Shown in pieces: positions 1 to 5,860 of a stretch of 9,844 nt of DNA. The notes under the pieces were generated by a model. It was not told the origin of the DNA, did no database searches, and was given only the letters and a program-made list of their open reading frames with translations. This DNA comes from an uncultured Clostridia bacterium (GTDB taxonomy: Bacteria; Bacillota; Clostridia; HGM11514), in assembly GCA_934489915.1 (NCBI GenBank), contig CAKSSZ010000039.1:1-9844 (forward strand), written 5' to 3'. The translations under genes were made by a program, and so were the position numbers. Numbering within the stretch: the first letter of the stretch is position 1; each line of letters begins with the position of its first letter.

Positions 1-327
1 ACTTTGCACAGCGTCAACCACTAAAATGGCGCCTTCACAGGCAGCCAGGGAGCGGGAAACTTCATAATGAAAATCAACGTGTCCCGGCGTGTCAATCAAA
101 TTTAAAATATATTCTTCTCCGTCCGAAGCCTGATAAACCAGCCTTACGGCCCGTGCTTTAATGGTGATTCCTCGTTCCCGTTCCAGCTCCATATTATCCA
201 GCAGCTGCTGTTCCATATCCCGCTTGCTGACATCGCCCGTTAGCTCCAGGAGCCGGTCGGCCAGGGTCGATTTCCCGTGGTCAACATGGGCGATGATACA
301 GAAATTTCTGATGTACTTCTGATCCAA
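1..327 (-). CDS. lepA: Elongation factor 4 (LepA), N-terminal part, cut by window edge
   Basis: This encodes the first 109 residues of the ribosome-associated GTPase LepA (EF4), which acts on translating ribosomes in the cytoplasm. The fragment covers most of the G domain. Visible motifs are G1 AHVDHGKS (residues 13-20), the switch I segment ERGITIK (about 51-57) and G3 DTPGH (79-83), followed by VDFHYEVSRSLAACEGA, which is typical of LepA rather than TypA/BipA or EF-G. The N-terminal MDQKYIRNFCIIAH is also LepA-like. The start is taken as TTG at 325-327: it sits about 9 nt after an AGGAAAGGTGG ribosome binding site, homology begins exactly there, and no in-frame ATG or GTG fits. The gene has its own sigma-A-type promoter about 120 nt upstream and is divergent from the sipL-like gene. 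The identification is firm; the rest of the gene lies outside the window. Confidence 0.95.
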   Translation of the reverse strand, partial: MDQKYIRNFCIIAHVDHGKSTLADRLLELTGDVSKRDMEQQLLDNMELERERGITIKARAVRLVYQASDGEEYILNLIDTPGHVDFHYEVSRSLAACEGAILVVDAVQS

Positions 328-346
328 TTTCCAATTCCACCTTTCC

Positions 347-398
347 TGCAAAAAACTGCTTTTGGAGAAGAAACCGATTTTTGCAATGGATTTCTTCT
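347..398 (-). promoter_or_regulatory. Interleaved inverted repeats in lepA leader (possible pseudoknot)
   Basis: In the lepA leader, read on the minus strand, AGAAGAAA (398-391) is complementary to TTTCTTCT (373-366), and TGCAAAAA (385-378) is complementary to TTTTTGCA (354-347). The two 8-bp pairings are interleaved, which is the topology of an H-type pseudoknot with connecting segments of 5, 4 and 11 nt. The last strand directly abuts the GGAAAGGTGG ribosome binding site. The complementarity is seen in the sequence; folding and function are inference, and it matches no riboswitch class I recognise. Both arms are purine- or A/T-rich, so chance pairing is possible. Confidence 0.3.
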
Positions 399-452
399 AT
401 TATATATAGTTTCTTTTTTCTCGCATCATTATAAGTAGGGCGTGTATAAAAT

Positions 453-482
453 ATTATACCATAGGTTGATTCCTTCTGACAA
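453..482 (-). promoter_or_regulatory. Sigma-A-type promoter for lepA
   Basis: On the minus strand there is a -35 TTGTCA (477-482) and a -10 TATAAT (453-458) with an 18-nt spacer and an extended TG one base upstream of the -10. The expected start of transcription is near 446, giving a leader of about 120 nt before the TTG start. A near-palindrome, GTATAA-N4-TTATAC (444-459), overlaps the -10 and the start point; it could be an operator or simply AT-rich chance. Confidence 0.7.
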
Positions 483-501
483 GGGGTTTGGTTTTTTTTG
501 T

Positions 502-530
502 TCATAATTTTTTCACTGCGGACATACAAT
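502..530 (+). promoter_or_regulatory. Sigma-E-type (mother-cell sporulation) promoter for sipL-like gene
   Basis: The -10 element CATACAAT (523-530) matches the sigma-E consensus in full. The -35 element TCATAAT (502-508) matches six of the seven positions of the KMATATT consensus, with a spacer of 14 nt. Transcription would start near 537, about 10 nt before the AAGGAGG ribosome binding site at 547-553. This fits the known early mother-cell expression of spore-coat morphogenetic genes. Confidence 0.7.
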
Positions 531-561
531 GTAAGCAGATATGGTGAAGGAGGCTACGAAC

Positions 562-2079
562 ATGATGTTTGAAGCGAAGGGTCGGGAAATTACATTGAAT
601 CAAATCCGGGCAAGGGAAGTGGCGGCGGAAACGGTGGAGGGGGATGTGATCGTTCCGGATGTCCAGGGTGATATCGGAAAGGTGCTTCAGGTGAAAGCCT
701 CCTGCGCTGTGGAATCTAAGGAGGTGAATGGCGAGCGGATCACTCTGTCCGGAACGGTACACGCTTTTGTGTTGTACCTGCCATTGGGCGGCGGTGGAAT
801 GGAAAGTATGCATATGACATTGCCCTTTGAGCATTTCATTCGGGTTGACGGGGGGCAGCTGTTTGTGGACGCTGATGCGGAGGTTACGGAAATTTCCTAC
901 TATTTATATCATTCCCGAAAAATGAATGTAAAGGCAACAGTGACCATTCGTTATCAGATCAGCGCTGACGAATGTTATCAGGTGGTGACAGGCGCTGAGG
1001 CGGATTGCCCGGCAGAATTGAAATACTTAACCGTTCCCTGCATTGCGGAGCATATCCAGTCGGATCAAGTATTGGCCATCCGGGAACAGTTGGAACTGAC
1101 GGGTTCTTTGCCGGATATTTCCCGTATTCTTTTTTGGGAAGGAAAGCTGCGGGAACCGGAAGTCCAGTTAATGACCAACAAAGCAATGATAAAAGGAGAG
1201 CTGGTATTGAGTTTCTTCTATTATAGTATAGATGAAACCGCGGAGCAGGCAGAGCAGGTGATTCCCTTTACTGAAGTGGTGGATGCGGTGGGGGTGTATG
1301 ACGGCATGGAGTCGGATTGCTCCTTGCGTTTGGCAGATCTGCAGCTGAGAGCGGAGGAGGATGGAGACGGAGATATCCGAACGGTCGCATTCAGCGGAAA
1401 GATTCTGGTGCATATCCAAGCTGCGGAAGTAGAGCAGACGGAGGTGGTGGAGGATTTATTTTGTACCGATTTTCCGGTACGCTGCCAATCGGGCAAACTG
1501 CGTTATTCCGGTCAAGCTGCATCTGTCCGCCGAGAAGCGGTGCTGCGTGACAGCGTTCGCTGTGAAGGACAGCCGCCGATTGGGCGTGTATTATCCATGG
1601 AAGGAGTTGCGTCCGTTTCCAATACCATGCAGCAGGATGGAAATACTACGGCGGAGGGGAGCTGGAAGGGTACATTACTCTATATCAGCCCGGAGGGAGA
1701 ATATTGTTCTTTGGCAAAAGAAATACCGTTTTCTCTGGCGTTGGAGGGGAGCTATCAGCGTGGCGATTTGGAATCAAAAGCAGGCAGCTTTTCCTATCAT
1801 TTAATCTCAGCAGAGGAAGTGGAACTGCGCGGTTCTATTTATATAGAAGGAACCGGTACACAAACCACAGAAATTGCTTGCGTTTCGGATGCAGCAGGGG
1901 AGGATTGCGCAAACGGGGACTGTCCCCGTCCGTCTCTTGTTATTTATTTTATTCAGCCGGAGGACACTTTGTGGAATGTTGCCAAACGTTATGGGGTGAC
2001 GCAAAACAGTATTATTACTGCAAATCAGATTGGAGAGGGTGCATTAAAGCCGGGACAAAAATTGTTGATTCCCAGATAA
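562..2079 (+). CDS. sipL: SipL-like spore coat morphogenesis protein (DUF3794 repeats plus C-terminal LysM)
   Basis: The 505-residue product matches the architecture of clostridial SipL, the partner of SpoIVA that helps attach the coat around the forespore and is the functional counterpart of Bacillus SpoVID. Residues about 25-430 contain roughly three DUF3794-type modules; VQGDIGKVLQVKASCAV near 35-50 and ELTGSLPDISRIL near 178-190 are characteristic. A LysM domain occupies about 458-503 (IQPEDTLWNVAKRYGV, then LKPGQKLLIP). There is no signal peptide or membrane segment, as expected for a mother-cell cytosolic protein. The start at 562 is chosen because AAGGAGG (547-553) lies 8 nt upstream; an ATG at 541 in the same frame precedes that ribosome binding site and lies almost at the predicted transcription start. 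A sigma-E-type promoter lies directly upstream and a hairpin terminator directly downstream, so the gene is probably transcribed alone. SipL family membership is confident; the exact orthology is less so because DUF3794 proteins have paralogues. Confidence 0.85.
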   Translation: MMFEAKGREITLNQIRAREVAAETVEGDVIVPDVQGDIGKVLQVKASCAVESKEVNGERITLSGTVHAFVLYLPLGGGGMESMHMTLPFEHFIRVDGGQLFVDADAEVTEISYYLYHSRKMNVKATVTIRYQISADECYQVVTGAEADCPAELKYLTVPCIAEHIQSDQVLAIREQLELTGSLPDISRILFWEGKLREPEVQLMTNKAMIKGELVLSFFYYSIDETAEQAEQVIPFTEVVDAVGVYDGMESDCSLRLADLQLRAEEDGDGDIRTVAFSGKILVHIQAAEVEQTEVVEDLFCTDFPVRCQSGKLRYSGQAASVRREAVLRDSVRCEGQPPIGRVLSMEGVASVSNTMQQDGNTTAEGSWKGTLLYISPEGEYCSLAKEIPFSLALEGSYQRGDLESKAGSFSYHLISAEEVELRGSIYIEGTGTQTTEIACVSDAAGEDCANGDCPRPSLVIYFIQPEDTLWNVAKRYGVTQNSIITANQIGEGALKPGQKLLIPR

Positions 2080-2119
2080 AAAACCCGGGCGGCGGTTTTT
2101 TAACCGCCGCCCGGGTTTT
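2080..2119. terminator. Bidirectional hairpin terminator between sipL-like and citrate synthase genes
   Basis: An 18-bp perfect stem (2080-2097 with 2102-2119) has a 4-nt T loop and a CCCGGGCGGCGG core. It is flanked by A runs on the left and T runs on the right, so it works as an intrinsic terminator in both directions. It starts one base after the sipL-like stop codon and lies 10 bases from the citrate synthase stop codon, serving both convergent genes. Confidence 0.9.
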
Positions 2120-2129
2120 TAAAAGCGGG

Positions 2130-3488
2130 TTATCTTTGATGTAAGGGTACATAAGGCTGAGGTTCTGCAACAGACTTATATGCCGGTCGAATGATTTTGT
2201 TGGTATTAATCAGCTCCTCCATACGGTGGGCGCTCCAGCCTGCAATTCGGGAAATGGCAAATAAGGGGGTATAAAGCTCCTCCGGTAAATCCAGCATGGA
2301 ATAGACAAAGCCACTGTAAAAATCAACATTGGCGCTGACACCCTTATAAATTTTGCGGCGCTCCCGAATCACCTGCGGCGCCAGACGCTCTACATTGGAA
2401 TATAGCTGAAATTCTTTGTTTTTTCCTTTTTCCTGGGAAAGCTTTTCCACAAAGCCCTTGAAGATTTCCGCTCTCGGGTCTGACAGGGAATAGACGGCAT
2501 GACCCATCCCGTAAATCAATCCTGCATGATCAAAGGCTTCTTTTTGCAGAAGTTGATCCAGGTAACGCTTAATCTCCTCCTCGTCGTTCCAATCACGCAC
2601 CTGTTTTTTCATATCATTAAACATCTGGGTTACTTTTATATTTGCACCGCCGTGCTTCGGCCCTTTGAGAGAGCAAAGAGAAGCCGAAGTGGAAGAATAA
2701 GTATCCGTGCCGGAGGAGGTTACAACGTGCGTGGTAAAGGTGGAGTTGTTGCCGCCGCCGTGCTCGGCATGGAGCACCAGAGCCAAATCTAAAATTTTTG
2801 CTTCCAACGGCGTGTATTTTTTATCCGGCCGCAGCAGCCGTAAAATATTTTCAGCGGTAGATAATTTCGGGTCGGGGTGATGAATATATAATCCCTTTCC
2901 TTTAATATAATGCCGATAGGCCTGATAAGCGTAAACTGATAACAGCGGAAAATTGGCGATCAGCTGAATGCATTGCCGCAGCACATTCGGAAGGCTGGTA
3001 TCATTGGCATTTTTATCATAAGAATACAGAGTCAGAACGCTCCTTGCCAAAGAATTCATAATATCCTGATTGGGTGCCTTCATAATAACATCACGGACAA
3101 AGTTCCGCGGAAGGGTTCGGTAGGAAACCAAAAGCTTGCAAAAGTCTTGCAGCTCAGTCTCAGAGGGAAGCGCACCGAACAGAAGCAGATACACGGTTTC
3201 TTCAAATCCCAGTCGGTCATCCGTAATAAATCCGTTTACCAAATCGTTAATATTCCAGCCTCTGTAATAAAGCTCCCCTTCGCAGGGAACGCTGACGCCA
3301 TCTACCAATTTAGAGGATGTGATGGTGGAAATTTCGGTCAGCCCTGTGACAACGCCTTTTCCGTCCAGGTCGCGCAGCCCGCGTTTTACTTGATGCACTT
3401 GGTACAAATTTGGGTCAATGTTGCTGTTTTCCCGGCAAAGTTCTGCAAGAGAATAAATTTCCGGTGTAATGGCAGAATAATTTCTCAT
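2130..3488 (-). CDS. Citrate synthase (Si type)
   Basis: The 452-residue enzyme condenses acetyl-CoA and oxaloacetate to citrate in the cytosol; in an anaerobe this probably supplies the oxidative branch to 2-oxoglutarate and glutamate. The catalytic triad is visible: His279 in GPKHGGAN, His330 in GMGHAVY and Asp389 in NVDFYSG. Supporting residues include His243 in AEHGGGNNSTF, Arg339 in SDPRA, Arg414 in SRIAGW and Arg434. The motifs are those of classical Si-citrate synthase, not the homocitrate-synthase-like Re enzyme of some clostridia. The protein has an N-terminal extension of several tens of residues compared with the shortest bacterial enzymes. The start at 3488 follows a GGAAGG ribosome binding site; an upstream ATG in the same frame at 3542 would lie at the promoter -10 and lacks such a site. 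The gene is monocistronic between its own promoter and the shared hairpin terminator. A methylcitrate synthase role cannot be excluded by sequence alone, but no prp genes are nearby. Confidence 0.93.
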   Translation of the reverse strand: MRNYSAITPEIYSLAELCRENSNIDPNLYQVHQVKRGLRDLDGKGVVTGLTEISTITSSKLVDGVSVPCEGELYYRGWNINDLVNGFITDDRLGFEETVYLLLFGALPSETELQDFCKLLVSYRTLPRNFVRDVIMKAPNQDIMNSLARSVLTLYSYDKNANDTSLPNVLRQCIQLIANFPLLSVYAYQAYRHYIKGKGLYIHHPDPKLSTAENILRLLRPDKKYTPLEAKILDLALVLHAEHGGGNNSTFTTHVVTSSGTDTYSSTSASLCSLKGPKHGGANIKVTQMFNDMKKQVRDWNDEEEIKRYLDQLLQKEAFDHAGLIYGMGHAVYSLSDPRAEIFKGFVEKLSQEKGKNKEFQLYSNVERLAPQVIRERRKIYKGVSANVDFYSGFVYSMLDLPEELYTPLFAISRIAGWSAHRMEELINTNKIIRPAYKSVAEPQPYVPLHQR

Positions 3489-3532
3489 AGAGTTGCCCTT
3501 CCTTTCTTTTTTAATCTCGTCCCCCAACATAT

Positions 3533-3561
3533 AGTATATCATATTTTTTCAAATTCGTCAA
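3533..3561 (-). promoter_or_regulatory. Sigma-A-type promoter for citrate synthase
   Basis: The minus strand carries -35 TTGACG (3556-3561) and -10 TATACT (3533-3538) separated by 17 nt, with an extended TG upstream of the -10. The predicted start is near 3526, giving a leader of about 38 nt. The 11-nt near-palindrome ATATAGTATAT overlaps the -10; I see no recognisable operator for a known regulator. Confidence 0.8.
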
Positions 3562-3608
3562 GAGATTCCGCAGGGAAGAAAAAAATTTATAAAATCGCAA
3601 AAAAATGC

Positions 3609-3637
3609 TTGCAATTTGGAAAGGAATGTGGTATAAT
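3609..3637 (+). promoter_or_regulatory. Sigma-A-type promoter for tRNA-Glu and probably downstream genes
   Basis: The -35 TTGCAA (3609-3614) and consensus -10 TATAAT (3632-3637) are 17 nt apart, with an extended -10 TG at 3629-3630. The predicted start near 3643-3645 is about 10 nt before the mature tRNA end. It diverges from the citrate synthase promoter with 47 nt between the two -35 boxes. Confidence 0.85.
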
Positions 3638-3654
3638 AAATAATGTTCTGTTGT

Positions 3655-3729
3655 GGCCCTATCGTATAATGGTTAGTACGCCGCCCTCTCACGGCGGTAA
3701 TAGGGGTTCGAATCCCCTTAGGGTCACCA
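3655..3729 (+). tRNA. tRNA-Glu (anticodon CTC)
   Basis: The cloverleaf is complete. The acceptor stem is GGCCCTA with TAGGGTC (one G-T pair), the D arm contains ATAATGGTTAG, and the anticodon stem CCGCC/GGCGG encloses the loop CTCTCAC, giving anticodon CTC for GAG codons. The T arm is AGGGG-TTCGAAT-CCCCT. Discriminator A3726 is followed by an encoded CCA (3727-3729). Glu tRNAs with CTC are less common than TTC in low-GC Firmicutes. A T-rich stretch follows, but no terminator hairpin is visible before radC 39 nt downstream. Confidence 0.95.
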
Positions 3730-3768
3730 TTTTTATTTTTATTTTTTATGGTCAGGTGGTGTTAAGGG

Positions 3769-4494
3769 ATGCCACAATCTAAAGAGAATGTTCATGCAGG
3801 TCATAGAAATCGATTGCGGCAGCGTTTTATGGATGAGGGCTTAGAGTCCTTTCGGCCGCATGAAGTTCTGGAGCTGCTTTTATTTTACACAATTCCAAGA
3901 AAAGATACCAATGTTTTGGCTCATCGGTTGTTGGATCATTTCCACAATTCCTTCCCGGCTGTATTGGAAGCGTCGGCGGCAGAGTTGATGGAGGTTGATG
4001 GGGTCAGCGGGGCATCTGCCTGCTTTATAAAGCTTTTGTTTGCATGCCAACGGTATTATTACCTGGAACGCACCCGCAGTATTACCCAGTTAAACACCTT
4101 AAACAAAAAGTTTGAATATGTCAAAGGCCTTTTTCGTAACTGTTCGATGGAACGGGTTTATTGTATTTGTCTGTCTCCTGCCAAAAAGATTATCCGAACC
4201 GTTTTGTTGGGGGAAGGGAGTCGAGACGCTGTTTCCGGTACAGCGGCAAAGGCGGTCAGCCTGGTTGCGGCAACCGGTGCAAGCTCCGTGCTGCTGGCGC
4301 ATAATCACCCGGACGGAATTCCGGTGTTTTCGACTGATGATTACGAATATACCATTTATTTAAAAAAGGCGTTGGACGCGATTGATGTTTCATTGGAAGA
4401 TCATATCTTGGTGGCAGATGATGAATGCTGCAGCCTGATGGCAATGGGGAACGGGGAGCAGCTTTTGAAAATTTATGAAATGAATAAAATGTAG
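3769..4494 (+). CDS. radC: RadC family JAB/MPN-domain protein
   Basis: The 241-residue protein has the two-part RadC layout. An N-terminal helix-hairpin-helix region (about 30-95) contains HEVLELLLFYTIPRKDTN and EVDGVSGASA. A C-terminal JAB/MPN+ metalloprotease-like domain (about 115-235) follows. The metal-binding JAMM signature is intact: Glu149 in LLGEG, His178 and His180 in AHNHPDG, Ser188 and Asp191. The length and the opening GHRNRLRQRF are typical of the short clostridial RadC proteins. The historical DNA-repair assignment is doubtful for this family, and the biochemical function is unknown. The start at 3769 follows AGGTGG with a 9-nt gap. The gene lies 39 nt after tRNA-Glu and 37 nt before the secreted isomerase gene, on the same strand, with no obvious promoter of its own. 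It ends in TAG, unlike most genes here, which use TAA. Confidence 0.88.
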   Translation: MPQSKENVHAGHRNRLRQRFMDEGLESFRPHEVLELLLFYTIPRKDTNVLAHRLLDHFHNSFPAVLEASAAELMEVDGVSGASACFIKLLFACQRYYYLERTRSITQLNTLNKKFEYVKGLFRNCSMERVYCICLSPAKKIIRTVLLGEGSRDAVSGTAAKAVSLVAATGASSVLLAHNHPDGIPVFSTDDYEYTIYLKKALDAIDVSLEDHILVADDECCSLMAMGNGEQLLKIYEMNKM

Positions 4495-4531
4495 ATAGTT
4501 GCCGGTTTCATGTGGCGGAATGGAGATTATT

Positions 4532-5398
4532 ATGAAAAAACAAATGATACTATTGCTTGTAGTTCTCTTTTTATTCGCTGTGCTGCCGGTGGTAAACGGT
4601 GCAGAGGAACCTCAGATCAGCGTGTTTTTGAATGCACAGCGAGTGACCTTTCCCGATCAGGGGCCGGTGTTGGTATCGGATCGCACTTTGGTTCCGCTGC
4701 GTGCCATTTTTGAAGCCTACGGCTGTATGGTAGAATGGAGCAACGGCGCTGCTTATGCTGCTTGCGCTATGCCGGGACGGGTGCGTGTGCTGCAGCTGAC
4801 GGAGGGGAAGAGTTCAATTGTCGTGCGTGACTTTACCAATACGGATGGAAAAACAAAAATGACGCAATCAGAAATTGCGTTGGATGTCCCCGTGCAGAAT
4901 ATTCAGGATCGGATCATGGTTCCGCTGCGTGCAATCAGTGAGGCGCTGGACGCCGAGGTGATTTGGAACGGGATTACCTCTTCGGTTAATATTTTTTATG
5001 AAAAAGAAAAGATTTACAGTACAGAGCAGCAGAATGCCTATATTACACAGAATTATGTAAAGGCGCAGCATATTTTGTTGGAGAATTCTGCTGACGGCAA
5101 GGGAAAAGGTGAGATTATTATCCGCCAGATTAAGTCCGGAACAAATTTTGAAGCGTTAATGTATGAGCATAACCTGGACGGCGGGGTGGTAGAGCATCCG
5201 GACGGGTATGTATTTACTCATGGCGATATTGATCCGGATTTTGAGGCAGCCGCATTTTCTCTTGCGATTGGAGAGGTGACGGAAAAACCGGTGAAAACAT
5301 CGCTTGGATATCATGTGATTCGTCGGGTGGCGCTTACCTCTGATGACTATGAGGCGGTTCGCTTTGAAGCAATGCAGGCGTTGGCGCTGCAGCAGTAA
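4532..5398 (+). CDS. Secreted protein: copper-amine-oxidase-like N-terminal domain fused to parvulin peptidyl-prolyl isomerase
   Basis: The 288-residue product begins with a signal peptide (MKK then a hydrophobic stretch to about residue 20, likely cleavage near VNGA at 21-24); there is no lipobox cysteine. Residues about 28-157 resemble the copper amine oxidase N-terminal (stalk) domain common in clostridial envelope proteins, shown by two copies of a VPLRAI motif (54-59 and 130-135) and their surroundings (SDRTLVPLRAIFEAYG, DRIMVPLRAISEALDAEVIW). Residues about 177-267 form a PpiC/parvulin domain: KAQHILLE, a stretch matching IKSGTNFEALM, then FTHGDIDPDFEAAAFSLAIGEV and SLGYHVIRR. It probably helps fold exported proteins outside the membrane. 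The start at 4532 follows GGAG by 6 nt and gives a proper signal peptide; an in-frame ATG at 4499 would add 11 residues ahead of it. The gene ends 12 nt before the ABC-F gene, so the two are probably cotranscribed. Both domain calls are confident; the substrate is unknown. Confidence 0.85.
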   Translation: MKKQMILLLVVLFLFAVLPVVNGAEEPQISVFLNAQRVTFPDQGPVLVSDRTLVPLRAIFEAYGCMVEWSNGAAYAACAMPGRVRVLQLTEGKSSIVVRDFTNTDGKTKMTQSEIALDVPVQNIQDRIMVPLRAISEALDAEVIWNGITSSVNIFYEKEKIYSTEQQNAYITQNYVKAQHILLENSADGKGKGEIIIRQIKSGTNFEALMYEHNLDGGVVEHPDGYVFTHGDIDPDFEAAAFSLAIGEVTEKPVKTSLGYHVIRRVALTSDDYEAVRFEAMQALALQQ

Positions 5399-5410
5399 AG
5401 GAAGAGTAGC

Positions 5411-5851
5411 ATGATTGTAGTAGGAGTCAACGGATTCGAGAAATCCTTTGGAGCAGATGAATTATTTTCTGATGTTTCTTTTTCTGTAGAGTCGGGGGAC
5501 AAGATTGGTTTGGTTGGCCCCAACGGATGTGGAAAATCTACTTTATTTCGTTTGTTGGTAGGGGAAGAACCGGCCGACGGAGGACAGGTGCATCTGGGCA
5601 AAGATGTGAAAATAGCGTATATGCAGCAATCAGGGGAATTTTCTGGCTCGGTTTATGAAGAATGTTTGTCCTGCTTTTCGGATTTGTTAAAGCTGGAGGA
5701 GGAAATAGACGCCGTCAATCGGGAGCTGGAGGTTTGCCATAATGACGCTTTGCTGGAACGGCAGCATAGCTTGCAGGAACGGTATTTTCGCGAGGGCGGA
5801 GCAGAATTCCGGAGCCGGATCCGAGGGGTCTTGACAGGCTTAGGGTTTTAA
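5411..5851 (+). CDS. ABC-F ATPase, N-terminal fragment (ends at an in-frame TAA)
   Basis: This 146-residue reading frame is the start of an ABC-F ATPase of the YdiF/Uup type, soluble proteins that act on the ribosome rather than in membrane transport. It contains the first nucleotide-binding domain up to its helical subdomain, with Walker A GPNGCGKS (36-43), YMQQ Q-loop (70-73) and the coil LKLEEEIDAVNRELEV (about 93-108). It stops at TAA (5849-5851) just after LTGLGF, where intact relatives continue into the LSGGQ signature. The sequence after the stop continues the same protein in the same frame, so this is a nonsense codon, not a frameshift. The start at 5411 follows AAGGAAGAG with a gap of about 6 nt and lies 12 nt after the isomerase gene. 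As a free fragment it lacks the signature and Walker B and is unlikely to work alone. The whole span 5411-7285 may be a pseudogene, a sequencing error, or a split gene made by reinitiation or readthrough. Confidence 0.85.
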   Translation: MIVVGVNGFEKSFGADELFSDVSFSVESGDKIGLVGPNGCGKSTLFRLLVGEEPADGGQVHLGKDVKIAYMQQSGEFSGSVYEECLSCFSDLLKLEEEIDAVNRELEVCHNDALLERQHSLQERYFREGGAEFRSRIRGVLTGLGF

Positions 5852-5860
5852 GAAAAAGAA

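Noticed and set aside
444..459. Near-palindrome overlapping the lepA -10 as a specific operator
   Set aside because: It is AT-only apart from its end bases and matches no regulator site I recognise; kept only as a note on the promoter.
281..529. Minus-strand 82-codon frame in the lepA leader
   Set aside because: It overlaps the lepA start in another frame, spans the promoter, and resembles no known small protein.
541..561. Upstream ATG at 541 as the sipL-like start
   Set aside because: It precedes the AAGGAGG site and sits almost at the predicted transcription start; ATG 562 has ideal spacing.
2973..3782. Plus-strand open frame of 269 codons over the citrate synthase 5' half, its promoter and the tRNA
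   Set aside because: It lies antisense to a clear enzyme gene, crosses the tRNA, has no ribosome binding site or recognisable motif, and its composition is that of a reverse complement of coding DNA.
5849..5851. TAA as a recoded sense codon or selenocysteine/pyrrolysine-type event
   Set aside because: Several neighbouring genes end in TAA, and TAA is not a selenocysteine or pyrrolysine codon.
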